Positions 7,720 to 16,149 of a stretch of 64,000 nucleotides of DNA are shown in pieces. The stretch lies in NCBI RefSeq assembly GCF_019933155.2, contig NZ_CP082944.1, positions 2,668,001-2,732,000 of the forward strand, in the 5' to 3' direction. Made by a program: the position numbers and the translations under genes. Numbering within the stretch: the first letter of the stretch is position 1; each line of letters opens with the position of its first letter. This stretch comes from Metabacillus dongyingensis. Its GTDB lineage: Bacteria; Bacillota; Bacilli; Bacillales; Bacillaceae. Below the pieces are notes generated by a model that saw only the letters and a program-made list of their open reading frames with translations, was not told where the DNA came from and did no database searches.

Positions 7720-9516
7720 TTAAAGACTTGCATCTTTTTGATTGTTTAATAATTTCCCAAAAAGATTTTTCTTGTCTTTCGCCAGCTGACCAAACTCACC
7801 TTTTTGAATGACATTCCCTTGTTCTAAGACAATTACCTGATCTGCGTTTCTTATTGTTGACAGTCGATGGGCTATAACAATGATTGTAATGCTTCCTTTA
7901 AGCCTTTCCAATGCTTTTTGAATATTTGCTTCATTTTCGGTATCTAGTGCACTTGTAGCTTCATCTAAAACTAGAATGGATGGCTTTCGTAATATTGCTC
8001 TCGCAAGGACAATTCGTTGTCTCTCCCCACCTGATAGACGGATACCCCTATCTCCAACTAATGTGTCTAATCCCTTGGGCAGTTTTTTAACAAATTCAGC
8101 AGCTGAGGAGAACTCTAATGCTTTCCATATTTCTTCATCCGTAGCTTCAGATTCAACCATTAGAAGGTTTTCTTTGATACTCGCATTGAATAAAAATGGA
8201 TCTTGCGGCACGTAACTAACTGCTTTGCGCATTGAAAGAAGGTTTTCACTTGTCAGAAGTGTGCCGTCAATTAAAACTTGACCTTTTTCTGGTAGATTTA
8301 AGCCCATTAAAATATCTATTAATGTACTTTTTCCTGCGCCAGATTTCCCGACAAACGCTGTCATTTTATTTGAAGGAATAACAACATTTATACCTTCTAA
8401 AGCATATGAATCTGAATTCTGAGAATAGCGGAAATAAACATTTTTACATTCAATTTCTTTCTTGATTTGAATAGGACTAATTGAAAGGTTCTCAAATTCT
8501 TTGAATTCAACAGCTATTCTGGATTCATTTTGTAGATTCTTCACAGCATGGAATGAAGGAAGCATAGTAGCAATTTGCTCTAAAGAACTCTGAATACCTG
8601 CAACTCTTGGCCATAACCTTGAAAAAATCACAATGATCAGCATTAATTCCCCCGCCTGTGCATGAAACATGTTTACTGCAATGTAAATAAACACAGCTAT
8701 AAGTATAGAAGAAGCCACTTTGTAATAGAGTTGGGACATGGTCCTTAATGTGGTGTATTCAATCTGTTCATCTTGCATTCCTTTAGTAACGGTTAGAAAC
8801 CAATTCATTTTGGATTTTTCAAGGGTATTACTTTTAATATCCTTAATACCATTCATTTGATCGGTAATACCAGCAAGGTATTCTTTCCCTAGAGAATAAT
8901 TTTTTTTCCCTAAAGCTAGTGACATTTTTAAAAATTTCCTGTTTAGAAAGACAATAAGAGCCCCGCAAAGCAATAAGAAAAACGTTATACTGGGAGAAAG
9001 AAAAAAGGCTAGACCGATTTGAATAACAGTAAAAATAAGAAATGCCAAAAACTGCAGCAGCGAATGCGTTCCAGCGCTAGAACGGGCAACTTCGGTTGTT
9101 AACAAATTGATTAAGTCTGATTTTCTATTTTTTATAAAAAAAGCCCAGTTCGCGTGGAGCAAAGAATGATATGTGTTTACTCGCAAGTGGCGAAAAAAAC
9201 CATGCTGGATTTTTATGTTCTGAATCGTTATGTGACGATGTAAAAAATTTTGTAAGATCACGATAAGAACAAAAATTAATAGAATGAATGGCAGACCGAC
9301 ACTGCTTGGAATACGGTCAAAAAAAGAGAAAATCTCGTTAAAAGGGGTATTCCCCACATTAAAATCGATAATGCCAGTAATGCTTATCATGGGAATAAGC
9401 AATAAAATACCTACACCATCTAATAAACTTATAAACACAGTACCTAATAAGTTTATATATAGTCTTTTCCCAGCATAAGATTGTATTTGCTTCAGAAAAT
9501 ACAAGATTAGATTCAA
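7720..9516 (-). CDS. Lasso peptide ABC exporter (D protein)
   Basis: A 598-residue fused permease/ATPase, last gene of the lasso operon. The membrane domain covers about 15-320. The ATPase has Walker A GKSGAGKST near 390, YVPQDPFLF, signature LSGGERQR, Walker B ILVLDEATSALD and AHRLST. A TTG start at 9516 overlaps the TGA of the upstream nucleotidyltransferase (TTGA) and is served by a G-rich ribosome site. By analogy with McjD/PadeD it should export the mature lasso peptide and give self-immunity. It differs clearly from the exporter at 4898. Confidence 0.87.
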   Translation of the reverse strand: MNLILYFLKQIQSYAGKRLYINLLGTVFISLLDGVGILLLIPMISITGIIDFNVGNTPFNEIFSFFDRIPSSVGLPFILLIFVLIVILQNFLHRHITIQNIKIQHGFFRHLRVNTYHSLLHANWAFFIKNRKSDLINLLTTEVARSSAGTHSLLQFLAFLIFTVIQIGLAFFLSPSITFFLLLCGALIVFLNRKFLKMSLALGKKNYSLGKEYLAGITDQMNGIKDIKSNTLEKSKMNWFLTVTKGMQDEQIEYTTLRTMSQLYYKVASSILIAVFIYIAVNMFHAQAGELMLIIVIFSRLWPRVAGIQSSLEQIATMLPSFHAVKNLQNESRIAVEFKEFENLSISPIQIKKEIECKNVYFRYSQNSDSYALEGINVVIPSNKMTAFVGKSGAGKSTLIDILMGLNLPEKGQVLIDGTLLTSENLLSMRKAVSYVPQDPFLFNASIKENLLMVESEATDEEIWKALEFSSAAEFVKKLPKGLDTLVGDRGIRLSGGERQRIVLARAILRKPSILVLDEATSALDTENEANIQKALERLKGSITIIVIAHRLSTIRNADQVIVLEQGNVIQKGEFGQLAKDKKNLFGKLLNNQKDASL

Positions 9517-10706
9517 GATTTTTGCCCCCTAAGGTATCTTGTTTCTTTTTTCGTTTTCCTCCATGCCCATAAAAAGGGGCGGAATGGGAAATACAAAAAA
9601 TGAAGCTGATTTGGCAACGGGAGTGTTTCGGCGTCTTCTGGCAAAGGATGAATACAGCTTAGTAGAAAGAGTATTTTTTGTTTTGGAGACATTAAACTAA
9701 ATAAATGTTTTGCATGATATTTACAGATGTCATCAGGCACAGGATCAGTATGTAAGTTAACCATTCTTTCAAAATAAAAAATTGCCTCCTGAGCGAGTCC
9801 TCTTGATTTTTTATTTTCCACCATATGTGTCATATCGGTATTAACTTTTGCATTTAACAAGTCCGATGCTAAAACCAAAGCCTGTGAACCCTGATTTATG
9901 AAATAGTACTTTTTTAGCAATACCTGTAATTTATTCCAGTCTATATCCTGCCCCATCATATGCTGAATATCTGTCAGCCACCTTAATCTTGACCATCCAT
10001 GCCTTGCTCCGTGCGACACGAGAAACAAAAATAAATCTTCTTTTCCTAAAAAGTAGATTGGTGAAGTTGTCAGTTCACTTTTACGTCTTTCCTTCCATAG
10101 ATCATCAAAATGAGGTTCAGGGCCAGGTCCAGGATTCATTCGCCAATGAACTTCTGCTTTAGTTTTTTTGACAGGATGAAAATAAGTAAAATGATGATGT
10201 CTCCACTTCCAATCGCCAAGTACAGACTGTATATATTCATCTTTTTCATACCCAAGGCTTTTCAAAAGTTCTTCTGTTCTTTCAAGTTTTTCAAATGGAA
10301 CGAGAAAGTCCAGATCACTAGAAGTCCGGAGAGAAATATCTCCGTATAAATCGAGGGCAATTACTGGCCCTTTTAAAAAAAGAACACGTATCTGGTCTTC
10401 TGTCAATTTCTTGCTCAGCTGCTCCATTTCTGCACTTAAGAAAAGCATTTTGAATGTATTATTCCTGTATTTGTCAGCCAGATATTGAATAACTTTTGAT
10501 GGGATCATGCCTTCAGGCAGCTGTTTTAAACGGGGATAAATCATTGTATAAACACGATGATGTGTACATAGTTTTAAAAATAAAGTCCAATCAATCTTAG
10601 TAAACAAATACCTTCCTTTTTCGACTAAGTTTTCAACACTTTCATCCTTTAAAAGTTCGAAAATGATCTTTAATTCTCTAGGCACCTTTGCTAAATTAAG
10701 TCTCAT
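9513..10706 (-). CDS. Nucleotidyltransferase family protein (PadeN-like)
   Basis: A 397-residue protein with the same LKG...RTSSDLDFLV core as the plus-strand homologue, plus an HGARHGWSRLRW motif. It is longer at both ends. ATG 10706 is chosen because GGAGG lies 8 bases upstream; it overlaps the B2 stop by 11 bases. Such genes are regular members of paeninodin-type clusters next to the HPr-kinase-like gene and are thought to further decorate the phosphorylated peptide. Its substrate is not proven by sequence. Confidence 0.78.
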   Translation of the reverse strand: MRLNLAKVPRELKIIFELLKDESVENLVEKGRYLFTKIDWTLFLKLCTHHRVYTMIYPRLKQLPEGMIPSKVIQYLADKYRNNTFKMLFLSAEMEQLSKKLTEDQIRVLFLKGPVIALDLYGDISLRTSSDLDFLVPFEKLERTEELLKSLGYEKDEYIQSVLGDWKWRHHHFTYFHPVKKTKAEVHWRMNPGPGPEPHFDDLWKERRKSELTTSPIYFLGKEDLFLFLVSHGARHGWSRLRWLTDIQHMMGQDIDWNKLQVLLKKYYFINQGSQALVLASDLLNAKVNTDMTHMVENKKSRGLAQEAIFYFERMVNLHTDPVPDDICKYHAKHLFSLMSPKQKILFLLSCIHPLPEDAETLPLPNQLHFLYFPFRPFLWAWRKTKKETRYLRGQKS

Positions 10707-11157
10707 TTTCAAATCCTCCAATTTTCTTAGCAAATTTACCTACAACCGTATATTTCTCCTTACCTTCTGAGCCCGTGACAAAATATGGTCCACTGCGCAG
10801 CCAAGCATGAGCTACAAGCTCTCCTGTCTCATCTCTTGCTGTTCCCAAATATAAAGTACTTTCGATGTTACGCTTCTCCAGCATTTTCATTGCTGCAATA
10901 GCTTTTACAAGACATTGGCTTTCCCAAAATGTATATTTGCTCATTATATTAATTGCTTGAGAAACACTGGCTATCGTTTTTTTGTTGAGATTAATAGTTT
11001 CATAGGCTGTCTCTTCCATATAGTGTCCTAAAGAAGGAGCTACTTTTGAAAAAGGTATGCTTTTAAGATATCGACCAAGTCCTAAGTAAAAAAAAGATTC
11101 TGCCAAAAGTAATTTAGTCTTCATATCCATTGAATGAAGCAGTACTAATTTATTCAA
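10696..11157 (-). CDS. Lasso peptide biosynthesis B2 protein (leader protease)
   Basis: A 153-residue transglutaminase-like cysteine protease that cuts the leader from the precursor. The nucleophile segment is ESQCLVKAIAAMKML (C82), and the His is in AHAWLRSG (H117). The helix KTKLLLAESFFYLGLGRYL and FSKVAPSLG at the N-terminus are typical of B2 proteins and support the TTG start at 11157. The usual third catalytic acid about 12 residues after the His is not obvious (GPYFVTGSEG). It works with B1 (11198) and precedes the cyclase step. Confidence 0.85.
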   Translation of the reverse strand: MNKLVLLHSMDMKTKLLLAESFFYLGLGRYLKSIPFSKVAPSLGHYMEETAYETINLNKKTIASVSQAINIMSKYTFWESQCLVKAIAAMKMLEKRNIESTLYLGTARDETGELVAHAWLRSGPYFVTGSEGKEKYTVVGKFAKKIGGFENET

Positions 11158-11197
11158 GATCTCACTATCCCTTACTTAAAATAGATCGCACAATAAA

Positions 11198-11497
11198 CTA
11201 AATATCTTTTTCTAATTTAATTAATTTTTCTTTATTTAAGGACTCTAAAAAAGTAAGAACCTGTTTCTGGCATTCTTCTCTTTCAACTTGATATTGTGAT
11301 AGCAAACTTTCGATTAATTGATTAAAGGTTATAGGACTTTCTATAAGATCCCAAATTACACCGCCCATTTCACCTAGATTATAGTATTTTCCATTACTTA
11401 TACTGAGCATCACTTTTTCCCCGTTCATATCACTTACAATGTTTCCTTCTCCTTGGCTTACAATAAAATTTGTCGAAGACATTAGTGCGTTAACCAT
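11198..11497 (-). CDS. Lasso peptide biosynthesis PqqD-like protein B1
   Basis: A 99-residue RiPP recognition element that binds the leader peptide and delivers it to B2. The core SDMNGEKVMLSISNGKYYNLGEMGGVIWDLIE is the classic B1 signature. The ATG at 11497 follows AGGAGG with 9-base spacing and overlaps the kinase stop by 8 bases. Its partner in the leader is probably the WxxPxL motif of the precursor at 12536. Confidence 0.88.
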   Translation of the reverse strand: MVNALMSSTNFIVSQGEGNIVSDMNGEKVMLSISNGKYYNLGEMGGVIWDLIESPITFNQLIESLLSQYQVEREECQKQVLTFLESLNKEKLIKLEKDI

Positions 11498-12431
11498 ACA
11501 AAATTTCCTCCTCTTTGATAGCATTTATTATTTCTTCAGCCAGTTCATGTGCAGTGAAACGGTTAGTTGGCCTGCTAAGCTGGTATAAATTGATTTTCTC
11601 AGCCATTGCTACAGTTGTATTAAAATGCCATTCCGTCAAACCCATTTGTGCAATAAAGAAATTACGATATGTATGTTTAAACAAAGTATGAAGACTGTTT
11701 AGTTTATGGATTGGTTTTACTATTATCTCTGTATTGTCTGTTTTAACTAACTCAAAAATTCCCGAGAGCTGAAGCTTCTGAGTAACGAATTGATTTTTTA
11801 CTGGAACTGCATATTTAGTTTCTCTATTAAAAATCTGTTTATAACCATTTGCATCCATTCCAAACTCATTTAGACTTTCTAACCAAAGTTTTTGCTGAGG
11901 ATAAGCCGGAGTTATTAAGGGAAGTTTTTCTTCATTTAGAGTTACGGGAATGACATCATCACTGATAAGCTGATACCCCATATTTATTAAAGATGAAGCC
12001 AGAGTTGATTTGCCTGCTCCTGAGTCACCTATAATGGCGTATGCTTTACCGTCGATTGCGACAGCACTGCCATGCAATGGTAAAACTCTTCTTTGCATTA
12101 ATATTGCACCCATACATGTTCCAAGCAGGTAAAGACGAATTAGATCATCATCAGCATCAGCAAAAGGAGAATAGAGAATTTCTCTTCCTTTTTGCACCGA
12201 AAAAATTCCAACTGCTTGAATTTTGAACAAAATAATTTCCTTTTTAATAACAAAAGATTTGTTTTCAACTGATAGTTCTCTCCAAAACGAACTTAAATCT
12301 GATTTTTCTACTATGATTTGAGGTTCATTCTCTTCTATATTATTGAGAGGCAGTTCCAGCAAATCTATGTCCGACTGTATATTAAATCCAAAAGCATGGT
12401 ACAGCTGTGTATTCAAACGAACATTATTCAA
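11490..12431 (-). CDS. Lasso precursor kinase, HPr-kinase-like (PadeK type)
   Basis: A 313-residue protein with LPLHGSAVAIDGKAYAI, Walker A GDSGAGKST and LISDDVIPV, all typical of the HprK-related lasso kinases. In the paeninodin system the homologue phosphorylates the C-terminal Ser of the precursor; the precursor here also ends in Ser. The start is TTG 12431 after a GGGGGAT ribosome site. The gene follows the precursor after a strong hairpin. Confidence 0.85.
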   Translation of the reverse strand: MNNVRLNTQLYHAFGFNIQSDIDLLELPLNNIEENEPQIIVEKSDLSSFWRELSVENKSFVIKKEIILFKIQAVGIFSVQKGREILYSPFADADDDLIRLYLLGTCMGAILMQRRVLPLHGSAVAIDGKAYAIIGDSGAGKSTLASSLINMGYQLISDDVIPVTLNEEKLPLITPAYPQQKLWLESLNEFGMDANGYKQIFNRETKYAVPVKNQFVTQKLQLSGIFELVKTDNTEIIVKPIHKLNSLHTLFKHTYRNFFIAQMGLTEWHFNTTVAMAEKINLYQLSRPTNRFTAHELAEEIINAIKEEEILYG

Positions 12432-12483
12432 GAAAACATCCCCCGAATTTATATTAAAATCATGTAGATAAGATTATCAGTAA

Positions 12484-12514
12484 GTACCCTTATACTATAA
12501 AAGTATAAGGGTAC
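12484..12514 (-). repeat. Perfect 12-bp stem-loop after the lasso precursor gene
   Basis: GTACCCTTATAC and its exact inverse GTATAAGGGTAC are separated by 7 bases and lie 22 bp after the precursor stop. No U-run follows, so it looks like an mRNA 3'-stabilising or processing hairpin more than a simple terminator. It would raise precursor mRNA relative to the downstream enzymes. Confidence 0.75.
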
Positions 12515-12535
12515 GATTTAAATTTATTAAAATAA

Positions 12536-12658
12536 TTAACTATAATGGACTACCTCATCTACATCAGGCTGAACTGCGTCTGGTGTTTTAATTCCTGGTC
12601 CAGCCATTGTCAAACTTACATCCAATACTTCTAGTTCTGGTGTTTGCCAAGATTTCAT
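12536..12658 (-). CDS. Paeninodin-like lasso peptide precursor (A)
   Basis: A 40-residue precursor read directly from the sequence. The start ATG at 12658 is preceded by GGGAGGTGATTAC, a strong ribosome site. The leader is 18 residues, contains W4-x-x-P7-x-L9 (the B1 recognition motif with Trp in place of Tyr) and ends T-M, which gives the Thr at -2 that lasso enzymes require. The core starts AGPGIKTPD, so an isopeptide bond from Ala1 to Asp9 would make a 9-residue ring. The tail AVQPDVDEVVHYS ends in Ser, the residue phosphorylated in paeninodin. The core closely resembles paeninodin as I recall it (ring AGPGTSTPD), with changes at positions 5, 6 and in the tail. Confidence 0.92.
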   Translation of the reverse strand: MKSWQTPELEVLDVSLTMAGPGIKTPDAVQPDVDEVVHYS

Positions 12659-12662
12659 GTAA

Positions 12663-14606
12663 TCACCTCCCTTCAATTTTATTTAAAAATCTATATAATA
12701 TTAAACTTCGCATTAAAATTCTAAATTCAAATTCAAAGATAAGCCTAGGTGTGTAGTCCGTTTCAATTCTCTTAATGTACTTCGCCAATAGTTCGTTATT
12801 TACAAAAGATGAAAGTTTAGGATCTTTAAGTAGGTTGTAGAGTTCATCTATAAATACTTTCCAAGAGCCTATCATTCTATAGACTCCATCAGCCCCTTGT
12901 ACACCACGGGATTTCTGATTAAGTCTTATATCATCTGGCAATAGTCCGTTAGTAGCTCTGCGGACAAGTGCCCGATCAAGTCCACTCTGGACGAATTGTT
13001 CATCTGGAACAGATAGACAAAATTGAACTACCCTTATATCGTTTGTAGGATCGCGCTCCCATAATGAATGTCTTAATGATAATTTGGTGCCGATGGTCCC
13101 ATTTAATCCCCAAAAATGTAATTGTTTAAACTGATTATCTTTTATGTGATAAGCATCAGTCGTATTAGTTCCGCTTATATCGATTTCTTGCTCTTCCAGT
13201 TTTTCAAAAACTTTAGTTCGAGATGCAAATTCAGGATTTATCCAAATAGGAAAACTTTCTTGATTTTTCGAGTTAGAAAGCCTTGCAATTTCAGGAAACG
13301 CTTTCCTACTTACAAATTTCATAATTCTTGATTTTTTCACACCTATATTTTTACTATATAAGTTTACTTCTTTATATAAGCTCGATAATTTGAATTGCCT
13401 TAACAAGCGGCCATAGTAATCCAAAGCTGGACCAAAAGAAATCGTCCAATTGCCTCTTTGGCCATTTAGCAGTAATCCAACTCCCTGACTACTTGCTTGC
13501 TCATAAATTCCTTTTAGCCAAAAAGAGTTTTCAAAAAACTTATAAGGCATCTCCAAAGTTTGCAGCCAATCATCGATTTCAGAATATGGATTAGTATCCG
13601 AAAAGCTTAAATACTTATCATTAATGTTACCTACAAAGTTAACCGTCGATTCAATTAATGGCCTCTCATTAGCCACTCTATATCTATGTGTCCAATCCAC
13701 AAAGTCATCCACTGGAACATAGCTAAATGTATGTAATCTCTTCTTTTTCTCTTTCAAAGCTTTAGCAGCAAAGCTAACAACTGAGCCAGAATCTAGCCCT
13801 CCGCTTAGGTGAGCACCGACACTTCGATGAGTCCGAAGTCTATCAACAACTGCTGTATTAAATACTTCTTTAAAAGCTTCTTCATATTCTCCATTAGATT
13901 TCAATTTCAATTTAACCGAATAATCAAATTTAGAATATTGCCTTATGTTTATACGTCCATTTTCTACTTTAATTGTATGTGAAGGCGGCAGTTGCTTAAT
14001 ATTGTTATAAACAGTCGTCTCAGTGGAAATGGAATCCGTTGTAACAGGTATTGCAATAAATTCGGCAAGCCACTGATCATTTAGTTTTTTACTAATATTA
14101 GAGATGGAGAAAAGTGGTTCAATAATTGTACTAAACGCAAATTTTGAACCATCATTGTAGTAATAAAGGGTTCTAGTACCTGAAAAGTCTCTAGCACCGA
14201 AGAGCAATTGACGCTTTTCATCCCAGATCATAAAGGCAAAATCACCAACTAAATACTTTGGGGCTTCTTCTCCCCATTTTTCATATGCAAGCAATATTAA
14301 CTTGCTATCGGTAATATCTTTTCTCAAAAATTTACCAACCTGTAATCTGTCAAATAATTCCACGCGGTTGTCGATAATGACATCCGCAGTAATGGCCATT
14401 TTCAACTCATAATCATAGTAAGGCAATACTTCGCCAACTGATTCAGGTGTGATCCATTGTGCGTGGCAGCCAAGAAATAAATTCCTATTAGTCCATGTCT
14501 GAACATCATCTGCGGGAAACTTTTGCATAGTTTTCATTACATTCTTACATTCTTCAATTCTTATTGGTTCACCGTCAAAATGATAAACTCCAACTATTGC
14601 ACTCAT
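12663..14606 (-). CDS. Lasso cyclase, asparagine-synthetase-like (C protein)
   Basis: A 647-residue asparagine-synthetase homologue that adenylates the ring Asp side chain and closes the macrolactam. The N-terminal glutaminase-like domain begins MSAIVGVYHFDG and lacks the Cys2 nucleophile, as expected for lasso cyclases. The synthetase domain carries the ATP pyrophosphate loop HLSGGLDSGSV at about 265-275 and a conserved C-terminal domain with WERDPTNDIRVVQFCL. It is the first gene of the operon and ends 5 bases before the precursor ATG, an order (C before A) that differs from paeninodin's A-C-K-B1-B2-N-D. Confidence 0.9.
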   Translation of the reverse strand: MSAIVGVYHFDGEPIRIEECKNVMKTMQKFPADDVQTWTNRNLFLGCHAQWITPESVGEVLPYYDYELKMAITADVIIDNRVELFDRLQVGKFLRKDITDSKLILLAYEKWGEEAPKYLVGDFAFMIWDEKRQLLFGARDFSGTRTLYYYNDGSKFAFSTIIEPLFSISNISKKLNDQWLAEFIAIPVTTDSISTETTVYNNIKQLPPSHTIKVENGRINIRQYSKFDYSVKLKLKSNGEYEEAFKEVFNTAVVDRLRTHRSVGAHLSGGLDSGSVVSFAAKALKEKKKRLHTFSYVPVDDFVDWTHRYRVANERPLIESTVNFVGNINDKYLSFSDTNPYSEIDDWLQTLEMPYKFFENSFWLKGIYEQASSQGVGLLLNGQRGNWTISFGPALDYYGRLLRQFKLSSLYKEVNLYSKNIGVKKSRIMKFVSRKAFPEIARLSNSKNQESFPIWINPEFASRTKVFEKLEEQEIDISGTNTTDAYHIKDNQFKQLHFWGLNGTIGTKLSLRHSLWERDPTNDIRVVQFCLSVPDEQFVQSGLDRALVRRATNGLLPDDIRLNQKSRGVQGADGVYRMIGSWKVFIDELYNLLKDPKLSSFVNNELLAKYIKRIETDYTPRLIFEFEFRILMRSLILYRFLNKIEGR

Positions 14607-14653
14607 ATTTCCCTCTCCTACAGATCATTTCATTAGTAACATACTTTCTCATT

Positions 14654-14691
14654 AAAGAACGAATAAACTAATTGCATTCTATATTAAGAAC
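14654..14691 (-). promoter_or_regulatory. SinR-like half-sites upstream of the lasso operon
   Basis: AAAGAAC (14654-14660) and AAGAAC (14686-14691, reading GTTCTTAATATAGAAT on the minus strand) lie in the 181-bp gap before the cyclase. A possible promoter on the minus strand is TTGCTT - 17 bp - TAATGT, with the GTTCTT box starting at the end of the -10. Confidence 0.5.
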
Positions 14692-14787
14692 ATTACATTA
14701 CTTTTTTACTAAAAGCAATAACTTTATAGCTAATTATTTGGAATAAATTTCACCATTTTATTACAGTGATTTTATGGTATTTATAAA

Positions 14788-15852
14788 CTACTTAACAGGA
14801 ACGGGCATCGATGTTAAAACCACTATCTGTTTTTTGTTTTCTACCTCATATCCGTTTGGATTATTGAGCTGCCAACGCCATGAATCAGAACACATTTCTT
14901 CAATTCCTTTTTTGGCAACCCAATCTAACTCCTTTTGTGCTTTTGTAGAATCCGCATAACTAATTCCGATATCTCCTGGTCTCCGGTCAATTATTTTGTA
15001 TGGTATATTCTTACCTGTTACTTTTTCAAATGCGTGGATCATTTCCAATACACTATAACCTTTACCAGTTCCAAGATTATAGGCACTTACACCTACAGAT
15101 GACATTACCTTTTCAAGGGCTTTTATATGACCTGCTGCAAGATCAACAACATGTATAAAATCTCTTATTCCTGTTCCATCATGGGTATCATAATCATTAC
15201 CAAAGACGTTTATCTCTTTCCTCTTTCCTATTGCAACTTGTGTAATGTAAGGAACTAAATTATTTGGAATACCATTTGGATCTTCACCTATTTGGCCACT
15301 TGGATGAGCACCAACAGGATTAAAGTACCGCAGGAGTGCTATGCTCCATTTATTGTTTGACACATATATATCTCTCAATATCTCCTCAATCATCAATTTG
15401 GTTCTGCCATATGGATTGGTTGCTGCAAGAGGTAATTTCTCTGTAAGTGGAACATGTTCTTGCGTACCGTACACGGTTGCTGATGAACTGAATACCAGAT
15501 TTCTTACTCCGAACTTTTCCATCAATTCAAATAGAATAACAGAACCTGTAATATTGTTGTGATAATAATGCAGCGGCATTTCTACTGATTCTCCTACAGC
15601 TTTAAGCCCAGCTAAATGAATTACAGCTTCAATATGATTTTCAATAAAAACAGATTGTAATGCATCTCTGTCTAATAAATCTAAGTAATAAAATTTAAAA
15701 TCTTTTCCAGTAATTTCTTTGATTCTGCTTAGTGAGATTTTATTTGAATTAGATAAATTATCAATAATAATAATGTCATATCCTGCGTTCAACAATTCAA
15801 CACATGTATGAGACCCTATATAGCCTGAACCGCCTGTAACTAAGATTGCCAT
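14788..15852 (-). CDS. galE: UDP-glucose 4-epimerase
   Basis: A 354-residue short-chain dehydrogenase-type epimerase that interconverts UDP-glucose and UDP-galactose. The NAD motif GGSGYIGSHT is at the N-terminus, SSSATVYG contains the catalytic Ser/Thr, and YGRTK is the YxxxK. ATG 15852 (MAILVTGG) has a GGGAGTTG ribosome site; the longer reading from 15894 is rejected. It lies between the lasso and exopolysaccharide clusters and probably supplies UDP-galactose for the polymer. It has its own upstream SinR-like boxes. Confidence 0.92.
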   Translation of the reverse strand: MAILVTGGSGYIGSHTCVELLNAGYDIIIIDNLSNSNKISLSRIKEITGKDFKFYYLDLLDRDALQSVFIENHIEAVIHLAGLKAVGESVEMPLHYYHNNITGSVILFELMEKFGVRNLVFSSSATVYGTQEHVPLTEKLPLAATNPYGRTKLMIEEILRDIYVSNNKWSIALLRYFNPVGAHPSGQIGEDPNGIPNNLVPYITQVAIGKRKEINVFGNDYDTHDGTGIRDFIHVVDLAAGHIKALEKVMSSVGVSAYNLGTGKGYSVLEMIHAFEKVTGKNIPYKIIDRRPGDIGISYADSTKAQKELDWVAKKGIEEMCSDSWRWQLNNPNGYEVENKKQIVVLTSMPVPVK

Positions 15853-15886
15853 TTCTTTCAACTCCCTATCTATTAAAAAATGGTGA

Positions 15887-15998
15887 ATTCTCAATAAAGA
15901 ACATTTTTAGTTTAGAGCATTACGATTTTTATAATAAATATAAAAAAGCTGATAATAAATCTATATCATCCAACCTACGATAGTTCTTAATAATGAAC
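15887..15998. promoter_or_regulatory. SinR-like palindromes between galE and the beta-helix gene
   Basis: ATTCTCAATAAAGAAC (15887-15902) and GTTCTTAATAATGAAC (15983-15998) are near-palindromes of the GTTCTT/AAGAAC type in the 297-bp divergent gap. They could control either gene or both. I could not assign clean -35/-10 elements. Confidence 0.5.
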
Positions 15999-16149
15999 AA
16001 ATATTATTTTACACTTCTTATTATCTATAATCAATCAGTATTATAAAAATTTTATACTCTTACCATTTCGTCCAAGCAATTAGATAAATAACTGAATTTA
16101 ATATAGTAATAAATAACTGTTTATATTATTAATGGGAAGGAAAAATACT

